39,322 nt of DNA from an uncultured Rickettsiales bacterium (GCA_905478165.1 CAJQHK010000031.1:1-39322), one strand, 5' to 3'; shown: positions 10,661 to 20,380, counted from the first letter of the stretch. Program-made: numbers and translations. The notes: generated from the letters alone by a model not told the origin.

Positions 10661-11869
10661 TTATAAATTACGGTAGATTTCTATGGTGTCTGATATCATT
10701 TTTTCACTAGAAAAATACTTCTTAACTCTATGCCTAGCTTTAACGCCAATTTCCCTCCTTTTTTCTAAATCTAAAGATAATACATGCAATATTTTTTTCG
10801 ACAGATCGGATGAACTTTGATGGTCGCACAAAAACCCAGTCTCAAGATCTACGATAGTCTCCTTTGATCCGCCTAAATTTGTTGCAACAATTATTTTTTC
10901 CATAGCTCCCGCCTCGGTTGCAATCCTGCCAAAAGCCTCTGGTCTTGTGCTTGTAGACAGAACAACGCTAGAAATCATATAAAGTGCAGGCATATCAGAA
11001 ACATGGCTTAAAATTTTAACTTTACCACTCAAACCACTCTCCCCTATTTTCTTTTCCAAGTTATTAATATAACTTTCGTTTGACTTTCCAACCATTAAGC
11101 AAATAAAATCTTCAGATTTAATCATGCTCAACGCATCTAAAAGCAGATCATGACCCTTCCAAGAAGTGAATCTTCCAGGAAGTAAGATAACACTCTTATC
11201 ATCTGTTAATTGTAATTTTTCTATAATTTTTACAATTCTTTCTTTATTAACATTGTCCTTGTTGAAATATTCTACATCAGAACCTCTGTGAATTACCTTT
11301 ACCTTACTTTCTGGAACTAGATATTCCTTAATAATATGGCTTTTTATAAAGTTTGACACAGCAATTATCAAACCCGACCTAACCATTATGGAGTTGTATT
11401 TTCTTTTTAAGAAAGAGTTGCTAGACAAAAAACCCTTAAAGGAATAAGAGCCATGAAAAGTAGTAACAAACTTGCAACTTGCCTTTTTACAAGCAAAATA
11501 GGTACTCCAGGCTGGAGCTCTGGATCTAGCGTGACAAATATCAATATTATATTTTTTAATAATCTTAACTATGCTAAAAATATTAAGAATAATACGAATA
11601 GGATTCTTACTATGAACCGGTAAATATATATGACGAATTTTATGACGCTGAAATTGCCTCAACATTGATCCCCCTGCCGAAATCACTATGATGTCTAAAT
11701 TATCACAGGATAAAGAAAATTTCGACAAATCAAGTACACCCCTCTCAACTCCACCATTTTCAATGGTTGGTAAAATTTGAGCAACAGTAATTTTTTTATT
11801 AACACCCTTTCCCATCTTTAAAGCAGTTTTTTTCAAAATATTTTTATTAACATCCGTTTTAACCCTCAT
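10661..11869 (-). CDS. Glycosyltransferase family 4-like (LPS-type)
   Basis: VAQILPTIENGGVERGVLDLS...LPGRFTSWKGHDLLLDAL...STRPEAFGRIATEAGAMEKIIVATNLGG. Confidence 0.92.
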   Translation of the reverse strand: MRVKTDVNKNILKKTALKMGKGVNKKITVAQILPTIENGGVERGVLDLSKFSLSCDNLDIIVISAGGSMLRQFQRHKIRHIYLPVHSKNPIRIILNIFSIVKIIKKYNIDICHARSRAPAWSTYFACKKASCKFVTTFHGSYSFKGFLSSNSFLKRKYNSIMVRSGLIIAVSNFIKSHIIKEYLVPESKVKVIHRGSDVEYFNKDNVNKERIVKIIEKLQLTDDKSVILLPGRFTSWKGHDLLLDALSMIKSEDFICLMVGKSNESYINNLEKKIGESGLSGKVKILSHVSDMPALYMISSVVLSTSTRPEAFGRIATEAGAMEKIIVATNLGGSKETIVDLETGFLCDHQSSSDLSKKILHVLSLDLEKRREIGVKARHRVKKYFSSEKMISDTIEIYRNL

Positions 11870-11895
11870 ATTTTAAAGGTAAAACAGTGGAAAAT
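11805..11895. repeat. Family-2 palindromic element copy L, inside the 5' end of the glycosyltransferase CDS
   Basis: accctttcccatctttaaagcagtttttttcaaaatatttttatt...catattttaaaggtaaaacagtgg; both arms match copy G (36848-37019) with the interior deleted. Confidence 0.75.
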
Positions 11896-11901
11896 GTTAC
11901 A

Positions 11902-11995
11902 ATACCAATGTTTATCTATAATGTAATATTTACGCTTCTTATTTTTGACCCAAACTATTTTACCTAAATGCCACACTGTAGATGAGCTTTGTCAT
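11902..11995. repeat. Family-1 palindromic element copy D (internal deletion)
   Basis: ataccaatgtttatctataatgtaatatttacgcttcttatttttgacccaaactattttacctaaatgccacactgtagatgagctttgtcat; both ends match copy A, about 70 bp of the centre missing. Confidence 0.8.
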
Positions 11996-12006
11996 GGTAG
12001 CATTTA

Positions 12007-13293
12007 TTATTTTATCACTTCTGGATTAACTACAATAGTCTCGCTCCTATCTGGGCCAGTAGAGATAATATCAATATTTATACCACAAATTTCTTCAATT
12101 TTTCGAATATATTTTATTGCATTTTCTGGCAAATCTTCAATCTTCTTAATATTTCTAATTGAAGATTTCCAGCCGGCAACTTCTTCATAAATTGGCTTAA
12201 CTATATTTTGTAAATCAATTCTATTTGGTAGATAATCGTATATTTTGCCATCAATGTCATAAGAAGTGCAAATTTTAATTTTATCCATTTTATCTAAAAC
12301 ATCTAACTTTGTTAAGACGACAGATTTTATGCTTGATAAGGTTATTGCTTTTTTAACAAGAGCCGCATCAAACCAACCGCATCTCCTATCTCGACCTGTA
12401 ACAGTTCCAATTTCGGCACCCTCTAACTTCAAAAAATTACCTACCTCATCATTTAATTCGGTTGGAAAAGGTCCAGAACCAACGCGAGTTGTATAAGCCT
12501 TCAGAATTCCAATAGTTTTGTCAATAGATGACATAGGAGTACAACCACCAACAAAAGCCGAACTACTAAGAGTGTGTGAAGAAGTGACAAAAGGATAAGT
12601 TCCGTTGGTAACATCTAAAAGAGCTCCCTGAGCTCCCTCAAACATAACATTTTTTTTAGAGCTTAATTTTCTAGTAATATCAAAAGAATCCTTAGAATAA
12701 GATATAATTTCATCTTTAATGTCTAAAATCTCCTTCAATATTAAATTAAAACTAACTTTATCCAGACCCAAACCAGCCCTCAAGATATTATGAAAATAAA
12801 GGATATTTTTTAACCTTTCAGAGAGTATGTCCTCATTCATTAAGTCGCAAATTCTTATAGACCTTCTTCCAACTATATCCTCATAAGCAGGACCTATGCC
12901 TCTACCCGTAGTTCCAATTTTCTTCTCTCCCTTGTTACTTTCCAACAACGCATCCAAATCCTTATGAAAAGAAAAAATCAAAGAACAATTGTCGGCGATA
13001 TTTAGGTTATTTGGAGTAATATTTATACCAGCTTTTTGTAAGGTTTTAATTTCTTTTAGTAAAGTAAAAGGATCAACCACGACTCCGGAACCAATAACAG
13101 AATATTTGTTCTGAATTAATCCAGAAGGTAAGATGCTCAATTTATAAGTTTTACCTTTGCTTTTAATAGTATGTCCAGCGTTATGACCACCCTGAAATCT
13201 AACTACGGCATCAAAAGAGTTGGATAAAAAATCTACCAACTTTCCTTTACCCTCATCTCCCCACTGAAGACCCATAATAACAATATTGCTCAT
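12007..13293 (-). CDS. purA: Adenylosuccinate synthetase
   Basis: MSNIVIMGLQWGDEGKGKLVDFLS...GTTGRGIGPAYEDIVGRRSIRICDL. Confidence 0.98.
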   Translation of the reverse strand: MSNIVIMGLQWGDEGKGKLVDFLSNSFDAVVRFQGGHNAGHTIKSKGKTYKLSILPSGLIQNKYSVIGSGVVVDPFTLLKEIKTLQKAGINITPNNLNIADNCSLIFSFHKDLDALLESNKGEKKIGTTGRGIGPAYEDIVGRRSIRICDLMNEDILSERLKNILYFHNILRAGLGLDKVSFNLILKEILDIKDEIISYSKDSFDITRKLSSKKNVMFEGAQGALLDVTNGTYPFVTSSHTLSSSAFVGGCTPMSSIDKTIGILKAYTTRVGSGPFPTELNDEVGNFLKLEGAEIGTVTGRDRRCGWFDAALVKKAITLSSIKSVVLTKLDVLDKMDKIKICTSYDIDGKIYDYLPNRIDLQNIVKPIYEEVAGWKSSIRNIKKIEDLPENAIKYIRKIEEICGINIDIISTGPDRSETIVVNPEVIK

Positions 13294-13448
13294 TATTTTG
13301 TTTTTTTATTTATAAATACTTTACCACAATAAGGACATGTAACATGTGCCTTATTTTCGATATCTAAGTAAATCAAAGGATGCTTAGACATGACATTGTC
13401 ACCGCTGCAAGATACTTTTTTTATTTGATTTACACCTGCCTTCGCCAT
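13293..13448 (-). CDS. CHCC-type zinc-finger protein (NDUFS6-like, zf-CHCC)
   Basis: Own translation: MAKAGVNQIKKVSCSGDNVMSKHPLIYLDIENKAHVTCPYCGKVFINKKTK; C..H..CPYC spacing; stop overlaps the purA start; not in the ORF track. Confidence 0.85.
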   Translation of the reverse strand: MAKAGVNQIKKVSCSGDNVMSKHPLIYLDIENKAHVTCPYCGKVFINKKTK

Positions 13449-13579
13449 ATTTGTCAGAATATTAATTTTCTTAAGAAATTATAATTATTTTATTTTAATA
13501 TTTAATAATATATAATTCTGCCTAACTTCTTTATTAACCTAAGCACTATAAATAGTAAGGATTAATTTAACACTTCTTA

Positions 13580-15397
13580 ATGAATTCTAGGAACGTCAAT
13601 TTAAGCAATAAAATAAATTTTATGCAAGTAAGAAAAGTTATTTTTACCATCTTACTATTATTTTCATACAATCTAAAGGCAGCCAGTACAGAATTTTACT
13701 CAAATAGTAACGAATCAGCTAAGGTAGCTGTTCTATCAACGTTTAATAAAGAGAATGATTTAATTCTAGCTGTTCATTTCAAAATTGAAAAAGCTTGGCA
13801 TATCTACTCCCCAAATAAAGATAAATCTTACCAAGAACCTAAATTTAATTTCACAGGATCTGGTAATATTGATAGTAGCAACTATGATATTTTGTGGCCA
13901 AAAGCAATAATAAAATCTGAAAAATTTGACGATATTATTTATCAATACAGCGCCTATCAAGATGAAATAATAATTCCAATAAGACTACGTGTTATAGACA
14001 AAAATAAGGATATAAAAATAAATTTAGAAATCGATTACAGCATATGCAACAAGGTGTGCGTACCAGCAAAAAATACTTTATCAACTTACATCAAAAAAAA
14101 TAGCATCGATTATGATTTACTATCTAAAATTAAAAAACTTTCTAACGAGGCTGAGGATACTTTTAATTATAAATATCTCTTAAAAATTATTATTTTTGCA
14201 CTTATTGGGGGCTTGATTCTAAATATTATGCCCTGCGTATTGCCAGTTTTGTCGATAAAATTAATATCTATCACAAAGCATAAAAACCTTAAAGACTCTC
14301 AGGTAAAAAAAATGTATTTTGCAACAATTTTAGGGATAATTTTTACCTTTTTGATATTAGCTCTACTTACCGCATTATTAAGAGAGTTAGGAAGTTCATT
14401 TGGCTGGGGATTGCAATTTCAAAATCCATATTTTTTAATTACCATATCCATAATCCTAACCATCTTTATTTCAAATTTATTTGGAAATTTTGATATAAAT
14501 TTTAACTTTAATTTAGCCTCTGGACTGAATCAGAAAATTACCGAGAAAGAAAAAAAAAGAAACATATTTATTAGCAACTTTCTCTCTGGAATATTAGCTG
14601 TTTTATTAGCAACTCCATGTTCTGCGCCATTTCTTGGAACATCAATATCTTTTGCCTTAACTCAAGATATATCAACAATCTTAATTATATTTTTTGCCAT
14701 ATCTGTTGGGTTTTCCTTCCCTTATTTTGCATTAATATTATCTCCACATTCTATCAAATTATTGCCGCGATCTGGATCTTGGACAATAATTGTTAAATAT
14801 GTAATGTGCGCCCTACTAATTATGACATTAATATGGATTATATATGTAATATTAAGCAATATTGGTCTCGTTTCATCAGTGTTAACTGTTCTACTGCTAA
14901 TTAGCATATTAATATTCCTAAAATTAAGTAATAAGAAAATCAACCACCCCAAAAGATTGTTAATTTTATTACTTCTATCCGCCATAACTTTAATTTTCCC
15001 CATTAAACTTCAAAATCAAATAGAATATAGAGAAAATAATTCTAAAAAATTATGGGTAAAATTTGACCAAAAATTAATTGAAAAATATATAAATCAAAAC
15101 AAAATTATATTAATTGATATTACTGCAGACTGGTGTATAACTTGCAAAGTTAATAAATTAATAGTTTTAGATACGCAACAAATTACAGATAAAATAAAGT
15201 CGGGAGAAATTATTGCAATGAGGGGAGACATGACGAAAACAAATCAAAAATTACTAGATTTTATGGCTAATTACAATCGCTACGCTATACCATTTAATAT
15301 TGTTTACGGCCCCAATGCTAGAGATGGAATATTAACATCAGAATTGTTAACAATGAAATCCTTGCTAGATATAATAAAAGAGGCATCAAATAAATAA
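13580..15397 (+). CDS. dsbD: Thiol:disulfide interchange protein DsbD
   Basis: N-terminal periplasmic domain with YSICNKVCVPAKNTL, TM core NIMPCVLPVLSIK and ATPCSAPFLG, C-terminal thioredoxin DITADWCITCKVNKL. Confidence 0.93.
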   Translation: MNSRNVNLSNKINFMQVRKVIFTILLLFSYNLKAASTEFYSNSNESAKVAVLSTFNKENDLILAVHFKIEKAWHIYSPNKDKSYQEPKFNFTGSGNIDSSNYDILWPKAIIKSEKFDDIIYQYSAYQDEIIIPIRLRVIDKNKDIKINLEIDYSICNKVCVPAKNTLSTYIKKNSIDYDLLSKIKKLSNEAEDTFNYKYLLKIIIFALIGGLILNIMPCVLPVLSIKLISITKHKNLKDSQVKKMYFATILGIIFTFLILALLTALLRELGSSFGWGLQFQNPYFLITISIILTIFISNLFGNFDINFNFNLASGLNQKITEKEKKRNIFISNFLSGILAVLLATPCSAPFLGTSISFALTQDISTILIIFFAISVGFSFPYFALILSPHSIKLLPRSGSWTIIVKYVMCALLIMTLIWIIYVILSNIGLVSSVLTVLLLISILIFLKLSNKKINHPKRLLILLLLSAITLIFPIKLQNQIEYRENNSKKLWVKFDQKLIEKYINQNKIILIDITADWCITCKVNKLIVLDTQQITDKIKSGEIIAMRGDMTKTNQKLLDFMANYNRYAIPFNIVYGPNARDGILTSELLTMKSLLDIIKEASNK

Positions 15398-15437
15398 CAA
15401 TTAATAACATTTTATATCAACATACACCTTTGTATAA

Positions 15438-15992
15438 ATGATGGATGATTTAAACTTTAAGATAAAAACTATTATTAGCGGTGTAATGACATTAATATTT
15501 AAAATATTACTTATTACCTTAGCGCTAGGTCAAAACTCTCTTGCAGCAAAAAGTCAAAGCACATCTTTTGAAGATTGGCACTTTTATACTGATGATAGTA
15601 AGGGGAAGAAAATTTGTTATACCTACTCCCTACCAAAAAAAAGTGAGGGTAATTACAGAAAAAGAAATAAACCCTATTTTATGGTTAAAAATACTGAAAA
15701 CGGTAATTCAGAAATCACAGTATCGTCAGGATTTGTATATCAAAATAATTCAGAAGTGCAAATATCACTAAAAAACAAAAAATTTAATATTTTTACCTTT
15801 GAAAATTTAGCTTGGTCATACAATATGAATCAAGATCTAGATATCAATAAGGAAATGAAAAAAAATAATTTTCTTGAAATATATTCAATCAATAAATATG
15901 GCAAATATTCTCGGGATACATACTCTTTAAATGGATTCAACCAAGCCTACAATAAAATAATTCAAATTTGCAATAATCATGAACATCATTAA
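15438..15992 (+). CDS. IalB-like (invasion-associated locus B family) secreted protein
   Basis: N-terminal hydrophobic signal; SFEDWHFY...KKICYTYSLPKK...AWSYN...DTYSLNGFNQAYNKIIQIC follows the IalB pattern. Confidence 0.75.
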   Translation: MMDDLNFKIKTIISGVMTLIFKILLITLALGQNSLAAKSQSTSFEDWHFYTDDSKGKKICYTYSLPKKSEGNYRKRNKPYFMVKNTENGNSEITVSSGFVYQNNSEVQISLKNKKFNIFTFENLAWSYNMNQDLDINKEMKKNNFLEIYSINKYGKYSRDTYSLNGFNQAYNKIIQICNNHEHH

Positions 15993-16072
15993 GCCCTACA
16001 CCTGCCTAAAAACAATATATGTGTCAGGAAATATATCTGCAGATTATCTTTTAACAAAATTACTTAATACAA

Positions 16073-16294
16073 ATGACAAAAAATAAAGAAAATATAGTTG
16101 ATATGTCAAACATGACATTCGAAACTGCCATGAAAAGATTGGAAGAAATTGTATCTGACCTATCCTCTGGAAAAGCAAATCTTGAGGATATGGTTTCATT
16201 ATATAAGGAAGGAAACTTGTTAAAGAAATTTTGTAGTAAAAAAATTTCTGACGCTAAAATGGAAGTTGTTAATATTCTTGAAGATAAAAATTAA
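16073..16294 (+). CDS. xseB: Exodeoxyribonuclease VII small subunit
   Basis: MTFETAMKRLEEIVSDLSSGKANLEDMVSLYKEGNLLKKFCSKKISDAKMEV. Confidence 0.92.
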   Translation: MTKNKENIVDMSNMTFETAMKRLEEIVSDLSSGKANLEDMVSLYKEGNLLKKFCSKKISDAKMEVVNILEDKN

Positions 16295-16905
16295 TGACTA
16301 ATCTATTATCAAATCATGCAAATTTGATATATTTAGGCTTAATATTATTTTTTTTAATATTAAATTTTATTAGCAGCGATAAGGGTGGAATATTTATGGC
16401 TCTCAAGCATATATCCATATGGATAATTATAATTCTAATTATCATCATTGGGTATAGCTATCGTTACGAACTAAAAGATGTCAAAGATAAGGTTGTGAGG
16501 GAGTTGAATCCAGGATCATCAACGCACAAACAAAAACTTAAGGCGATTACTATCAACAAAGCAAATGATGGTCATTTTTACCTAAATACAATAATAAATG
16601 GACAAAAAATTCAATTTTTAGTCGATACCGGAGCTAGTAGTGTAGCGCTAATCTTAGATGATGCTAAAAAAATAGGTATAAATCTTAATGAAATTAAATT
16701 TAATAAAGTTTATCATACGGCAAATGGTGAGGCATATGGAGCATCTATTACATTAGATCATTTAATCGTCGATAATATTAAATTTAAAAAAGTTCCCGCC
16801 TCCATTATGTCTTCGGATATGGGAATCTCTCTTTTAGGTATGAGTTTTCTGAATCGTTTGAAAAAATTTGAATTTAAAAATAATAATTTAATTTTATATT
16901 ATTAA
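16294..16905 (+). CDS. TIGR02281-type retropepsin-like aspartic protease (Rickettsia APRc-like)
   Basis: N-terminal TM segments, then GHFYLNTIINGQKIQFLVDTGASSVALILDDAKKIGI...GISLLGMSFLNRLKKFEF. Confidence 0.88.
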   Translation: MTNLLSNHANLIYLGLILFFLILNFISSDKGGIFMALKHISIWIIIILIIIIGYSYRYELKDVKDKVVRELNPGSSTHKQKLKAITINKANDGHFYLNTIINGQKIQFLVDTGASSVALILDDAKKIGINLNEIKFNKVYHTANGEAYGASITLDHLIVDNIKFKKVPASIMSSDMGISLLGMSFLNRLKKFEFKNNNLILYY

Positions 16906-16947
16906 TTATGCCAATTATCAATCTATTAACAGAGGATCGGCATTATT

Positions 16948-17007
16948 TAATAATTCATGAATAAAAATATTTTAAAAAACTACTTTAAAGATGGGAATTG
17001 GTATTAG
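16948..17007. repeat. Family-2 palindromic arm (copy J) overlapping the aas-like start codon
   Basis: ttaataattcatgaataaaaatattttaaaaaactactttaaagatgggaattggtatt = near reverse complement of 4728-4790. Confidence 0.8.
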
Positions 17008-19108
17008 GCAATTATTTAAATTATTTTTTAAAGTTAAGATTAACGACCTAAATCCTTACATAAACTCTAAAAAAGGTACCATTTTCATCTCTAATCTTAC
17101 CTCCTATTTAGATATCTTTATCTACGCCACTTTCTTACCTAAAAAACTAATAATAATCCTAACTAAGCCCAAGGAATCAAACTTATTACTAAATTTTCTT
17201 TTTAAAATATTCAATATTTATCTGATAGAAAGCGGAAGATCTTCAGATATAATTAAACTAGTAAAGAAAATAAAAAATGGCAAAAAATGCTTGATTTTTC
17301 CTGAGTCAAAACCGAACTATAAAGGTTCTATCGCAAAAATTTATGAAGATAGTCTAATAATAGCACAAAAAACTGATTCAGAAATTATTTCAATAAATAT
17401 AAGTAATTCACAGAACTCAATTTTTTCTAAGAAACTTCCATATTTAAGAAAAAAAATATTTACTAAAATTAATATTCATTTCTCAAAAACAATGAAAGTT
17501 CAATTAAATAAAAATTTAAACCGAAGAGACAAAAGAAGATTTGCCAAAAAACAGCTTTTTAAAATAATGTCAGAAAACTATTATGACGCAATTCAAAAAG
17601 ATAAAACTCTATTTTCTAAACTACTTGAAACCAAAAATAATATAAAAAATAAAGTAATAATTACCGACTTCAATCAAACAGATATCACTTACAATAAGCT
17701 AATTATTGGATCAATTATTTTGGGAAAAAAGATATCCAAACAGACGAAGGAAGAAAAAAAAATTGGCTTATTATTACCAAATATTTCGGCTGCAATGGTT
17801 ACTTTTTTTGCCTTACAATTAATTGGTAAAATTCCTGCGATTTTAAATTTTTCTAATGGCACCGATAGACTTCTCGGATCAATTCAAAATTCTAGACTAA
17901 AATATATCTATTCTTCAAAATTATTTATTAAAAAAGCTAAATTAGGCAAATTTATTAAACTAGCGGAAGAAAAAAATATTAAAATCATCTATCTAGAAGA
18001 TTTAAAATCTGAAATCTCCACCTTAAATAAAATTACAGCAGTTTTTAAATCAAATTTTATTACAAAATATCTAAAAAAAATTAACAAAACTACGGCAGAT
18101 GATATTGCTATAATTTTATTTACTTCAGGATCAGAAGGTAATCCCAAAGCTGTTGCACTGACTCATAGAAATATTAACAGCAATATTGCTCAACTTAAAT
18201 CTATTATTGATTTTAACCCATCTGACAAAGCTTTTAATGCTATGCCAATTTTTCATTCTTTTGGCCTGGTTATTGGATCTATTTTGCCAATTTTTTCTGG
18301 CATTAAAACTTATCTTTACCCTTCCCCCATTCATTACAATAAAATACCAAACTTAGTATATAATTTTTCTGCGACAATTACTTTTGGCACTAATTATTTC
18401 TTAAAAAAATATAGTGAATTTGCTGACAATCTAGACTTCTCTTCGGTTAGGTACATTTTTGCTGGTGCAGAAAAAATTACTTCCGATACTAAAAATATTT
18501 ATTTTGAAAAATTTGGTGTCAGAATATTAGAAGGATATGGCGCAACCGAAACCTCGCCAGTTGTTTGTTTAAACACTCCAAGGTCAAATAAATTTAACAC
18601 AATTGGACAAATTTTACCAAGAATAACTTACAAGATAGAAAAAATAAAAAATATTTCTGAAGGAGGATCTTTGTTAGTAAAGGCAGATAATGTCATGAAA
18701 GGCTATTTAGATTTAAAAAATCCTGAGAGAGTTAAAGAGAGAGAGGAATATTATAATATGGGTGACGTAGTTCGTATTGATGAAGATGGTCACCTTATAA
18801 TTACCGGCAGAATAAAAAGATTTATTAAGATTGCTGGTGAAATGGTTTCGTTAAATCTAATCGAATCCTATATTAGAAAAATTTCCCCAAACAACAATCA
18901 CGCCGTAATTTCTTTTATTGATAGCAGTTCTAAAGAAAATATGTCTTTATTTACTGATGATAAGAGTCTAAATTTAGAAAAAATTATAAAAATCTTTAAA
19001 GAAAAAAACATTGGAACGATTTTTATACCAAGGAACATTGAATATGAAAAAAACATCCCTATTTTAAATACAGGGAAGATTGATTACAATAAATTAGAAA
19101 ACAAATAA
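16991..19108 (+). CDS. aas: Acyl-ACP synthetase / 2-acylglycerophosphoethanolamine acyltransferase-like fusion (Aas)
   Basis: PlsC-like acyltransferase N-domain (IFPESKPNYKGSIAKIYEDSLIIAQKT) plus AMP-binding domain (ILFTSGSEGNPKAVALTHRNI, LEGYGATETSPVVCLN, GDVVRIDEDGHLIITGRIKRFIKIAGEMV). Confidence 0.9.
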   Translation: MGIGIRQLFKLFFKVKINDLNPYINSKKGTIFISNLTSYLDIFIYATFLPKKLIIILTKPKESNLLLNFLFKIFNIYLIESGRSSDIIKLVKKIKNGKKCLIFPESKPNYKGSIAKIYEDSLIIAQKTDSEIISINISNSQNSIFSKKLPYLRKKIFTKINIHFSKTMKVQLNKNLNRRDKRRFAKKQLFKIMSENYYDAIQKDKTLFSKLLETKNNIKNKVIITDFNQTDITYNKLIIGSIILGKKISKQTKEEKKIGLLLPNISAAMVTFFALQLIGKIPAILNFSNGTDRLLGSIQNSRLKYIYSSKLFIKKAKLGKFIKLAEEKNIKIIYLEDLKSEISTLNKITAVFKSNFITKYLKKINKTTADDIAIILFTSGSEGNPKAVALTHRNINSNIAQLKSIIDFNPSDKAFNAMPIFHSFGLVIGSILPIFSGIKTYLYPSPIHYNKIPNLVYNFSATITFGTNYFLKKYSEFADNLDFSSVRYIFAGAEKITSDTKNIYFEKFGVRILEGYGATETSPVVCLNTPRSNKFNTIGQILPRITYKIEKIKNISEGGSLLVKADNVMKGYLDLKNPERVKEREEYYNMGDVVRIDEDGHLIITGRIKRFIKIAGEMVSLNLIESYIRKISPNNNHAVISFIDSSSKENMSLFTDDKSLNLEKIIKIFKEKNIGTIFIPRNIEYEKNIPILNTGKIDYNKLENK

Positions 19109-20028
19109 TGCGGCAAACAGATTACTTATTACCAATTGGATTTTACGACTTAATAGGTGAGGAGGCAAAAAATAATGAAAAAATTATTCAAATAATCAAA
19201 GATTCATTTGAAAAAGAAAATTTTAACATAATAAAAACTCCTTTACTGGAGTTTGATGATAAAATTGATGATGATTCCTTTAAAACAATGGATATTTTAT
19301 CAAAAAAATTCCTTAAAATTAGGAATGACATAACTCCACAAATCATAAGATTAGTTGAAACAAAGTTTGTTAATGAAAATTCAGAATTAAAATTATCTTA
19401 TATTGGCGATGTTTTGAAGTTTGAAAATAAAGATTTATTTTATGAGAGACAATTAACACAGGCTGGAATTGAAATTATATCACCAACATCAAAAGATGTA
19501 AATTTTTATATAATTGATATTATTTTAAAAATTTTAGAAAAATTAAAACTAGAAAATAATCTTATTAGCTTTTCTGTTCCAGGAATCTTATCCAGATTAA
19601 TTACTAAGTTAGAGATCTCTAATCCAGAAAATTTAATAAAATCTATCAAATCTAAAGACATCCTTAATATCAAAAAATATGGTGAAAAATTTTCTGATAT
19701 TTTATTGCAAATTACCCTCGAAAATTTTGATAAAAACTTAATCAATGAAAAAATTTTAGAGCCTGAAAAGAAAAACATTAAAAAAATACTAGAAATAAAA
19801 GAAAGAATAGAAAAAAAATATCAAAATACTAAAATAGATATCGACTTATTCGATGACAATCTGTCTTTTCAAGAAAATTTTGGCTTCATGATGTTTGTTG
19901 ATAATTTTAAATATCCAGTTTCTCGAGGAGGAGAATACAAGATAGGCCAAAAAGAAGCTGCTGGTGGCACAATATATGTAAACCACCTAACGAAAATAAA
20001 AAATTTAAAGCCTATCATAAAAACTTGA
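19108..20028 (+). CDS. hisZ: ATP phosphoribosyltransferase regulatory subunit-like (HisZ, class II aaRS paralog)
   Basis: LLPIGFYDLIGEEAKNNEKIIQII...KIRNDITPQIIRLVETKF...FYERQLTQAGIEIIS. Confidence 0.75.
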   Translation: MRQTDYLLPIGFYDLIGEEAKNNEKIIQIIKDSFEKENFNIIKTPLLEFDDKIDDDSFKTMDILSKKFLKIRNDITPQIIRLVETKFVNENSELKLSYIGDVLKFENKDLFYERQLTQAGIEIISPTSKDVNFYIIDIILKILEKLKLENNLISFSVPGILSRLITKLEISNPENLIKSIKSKDILNIKKYGEKFSDILLQITLENFDKNLINEKILEPEKKNIKKILEIKERIEKKYQNTKIDIDLFDDNLSFQENFGFMMFVDNFKYPVSRGGEYKIGQKEAAGGTIYVNHLTKIKNLKPIIKT

Positions 20029-20278
20029 ATTATACAGTTAGATGAGTAGTTTTAAATTTGCACTTTATTGAGTAGTAACCCTGATTATCATGGCAAACAA
20101 ACTTCTTATCTGGAAGAGGAGGTATTTTGAGCTGAAGAACAAGATAGATATGGTAAAAGAACTTCTTTTATAGATTTAAATTCAGGATCATTGATGAGAC
20201 CATTCATTTAACTGTGTAAAGTCAGTTTAAGTCTTTTTGGAAAATGATTTTCCAATTGCTAACAATTATAGTACATTT

Positions 20279-20356
20279 TGATGTGGATACACTTCTCCGG
20301 ACAGATTTTTAACAATTATTAATAAAAATTATGTCCGGAGAAGTGTAGCCACATCA
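20279..20356. repeat. 78-bp perfect-type palindrome, IS3-like TIR pair (possible MITE)
   Basis: tgatgtggatacacttctccggaca - 28 nt - tgtccggagaagtgtagccacatca; 24/25 arm complementarity. Confidence 0.85.
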
Positions 20357-20380
20357 TTTAGAGTATTGTAAGATTATAAT

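Noticed and set aside
15541-15771. 76-aa ORF overlapping the IalB-like gene in another frame
   Set aside because: Contained in a better supported CDS.
20279-20356. Palindrome as a Rho-independent terminator
   Set aside because: 28-nt loop, no T-run, and arm sequence resembles IS terminal repeats rather than a terminator.
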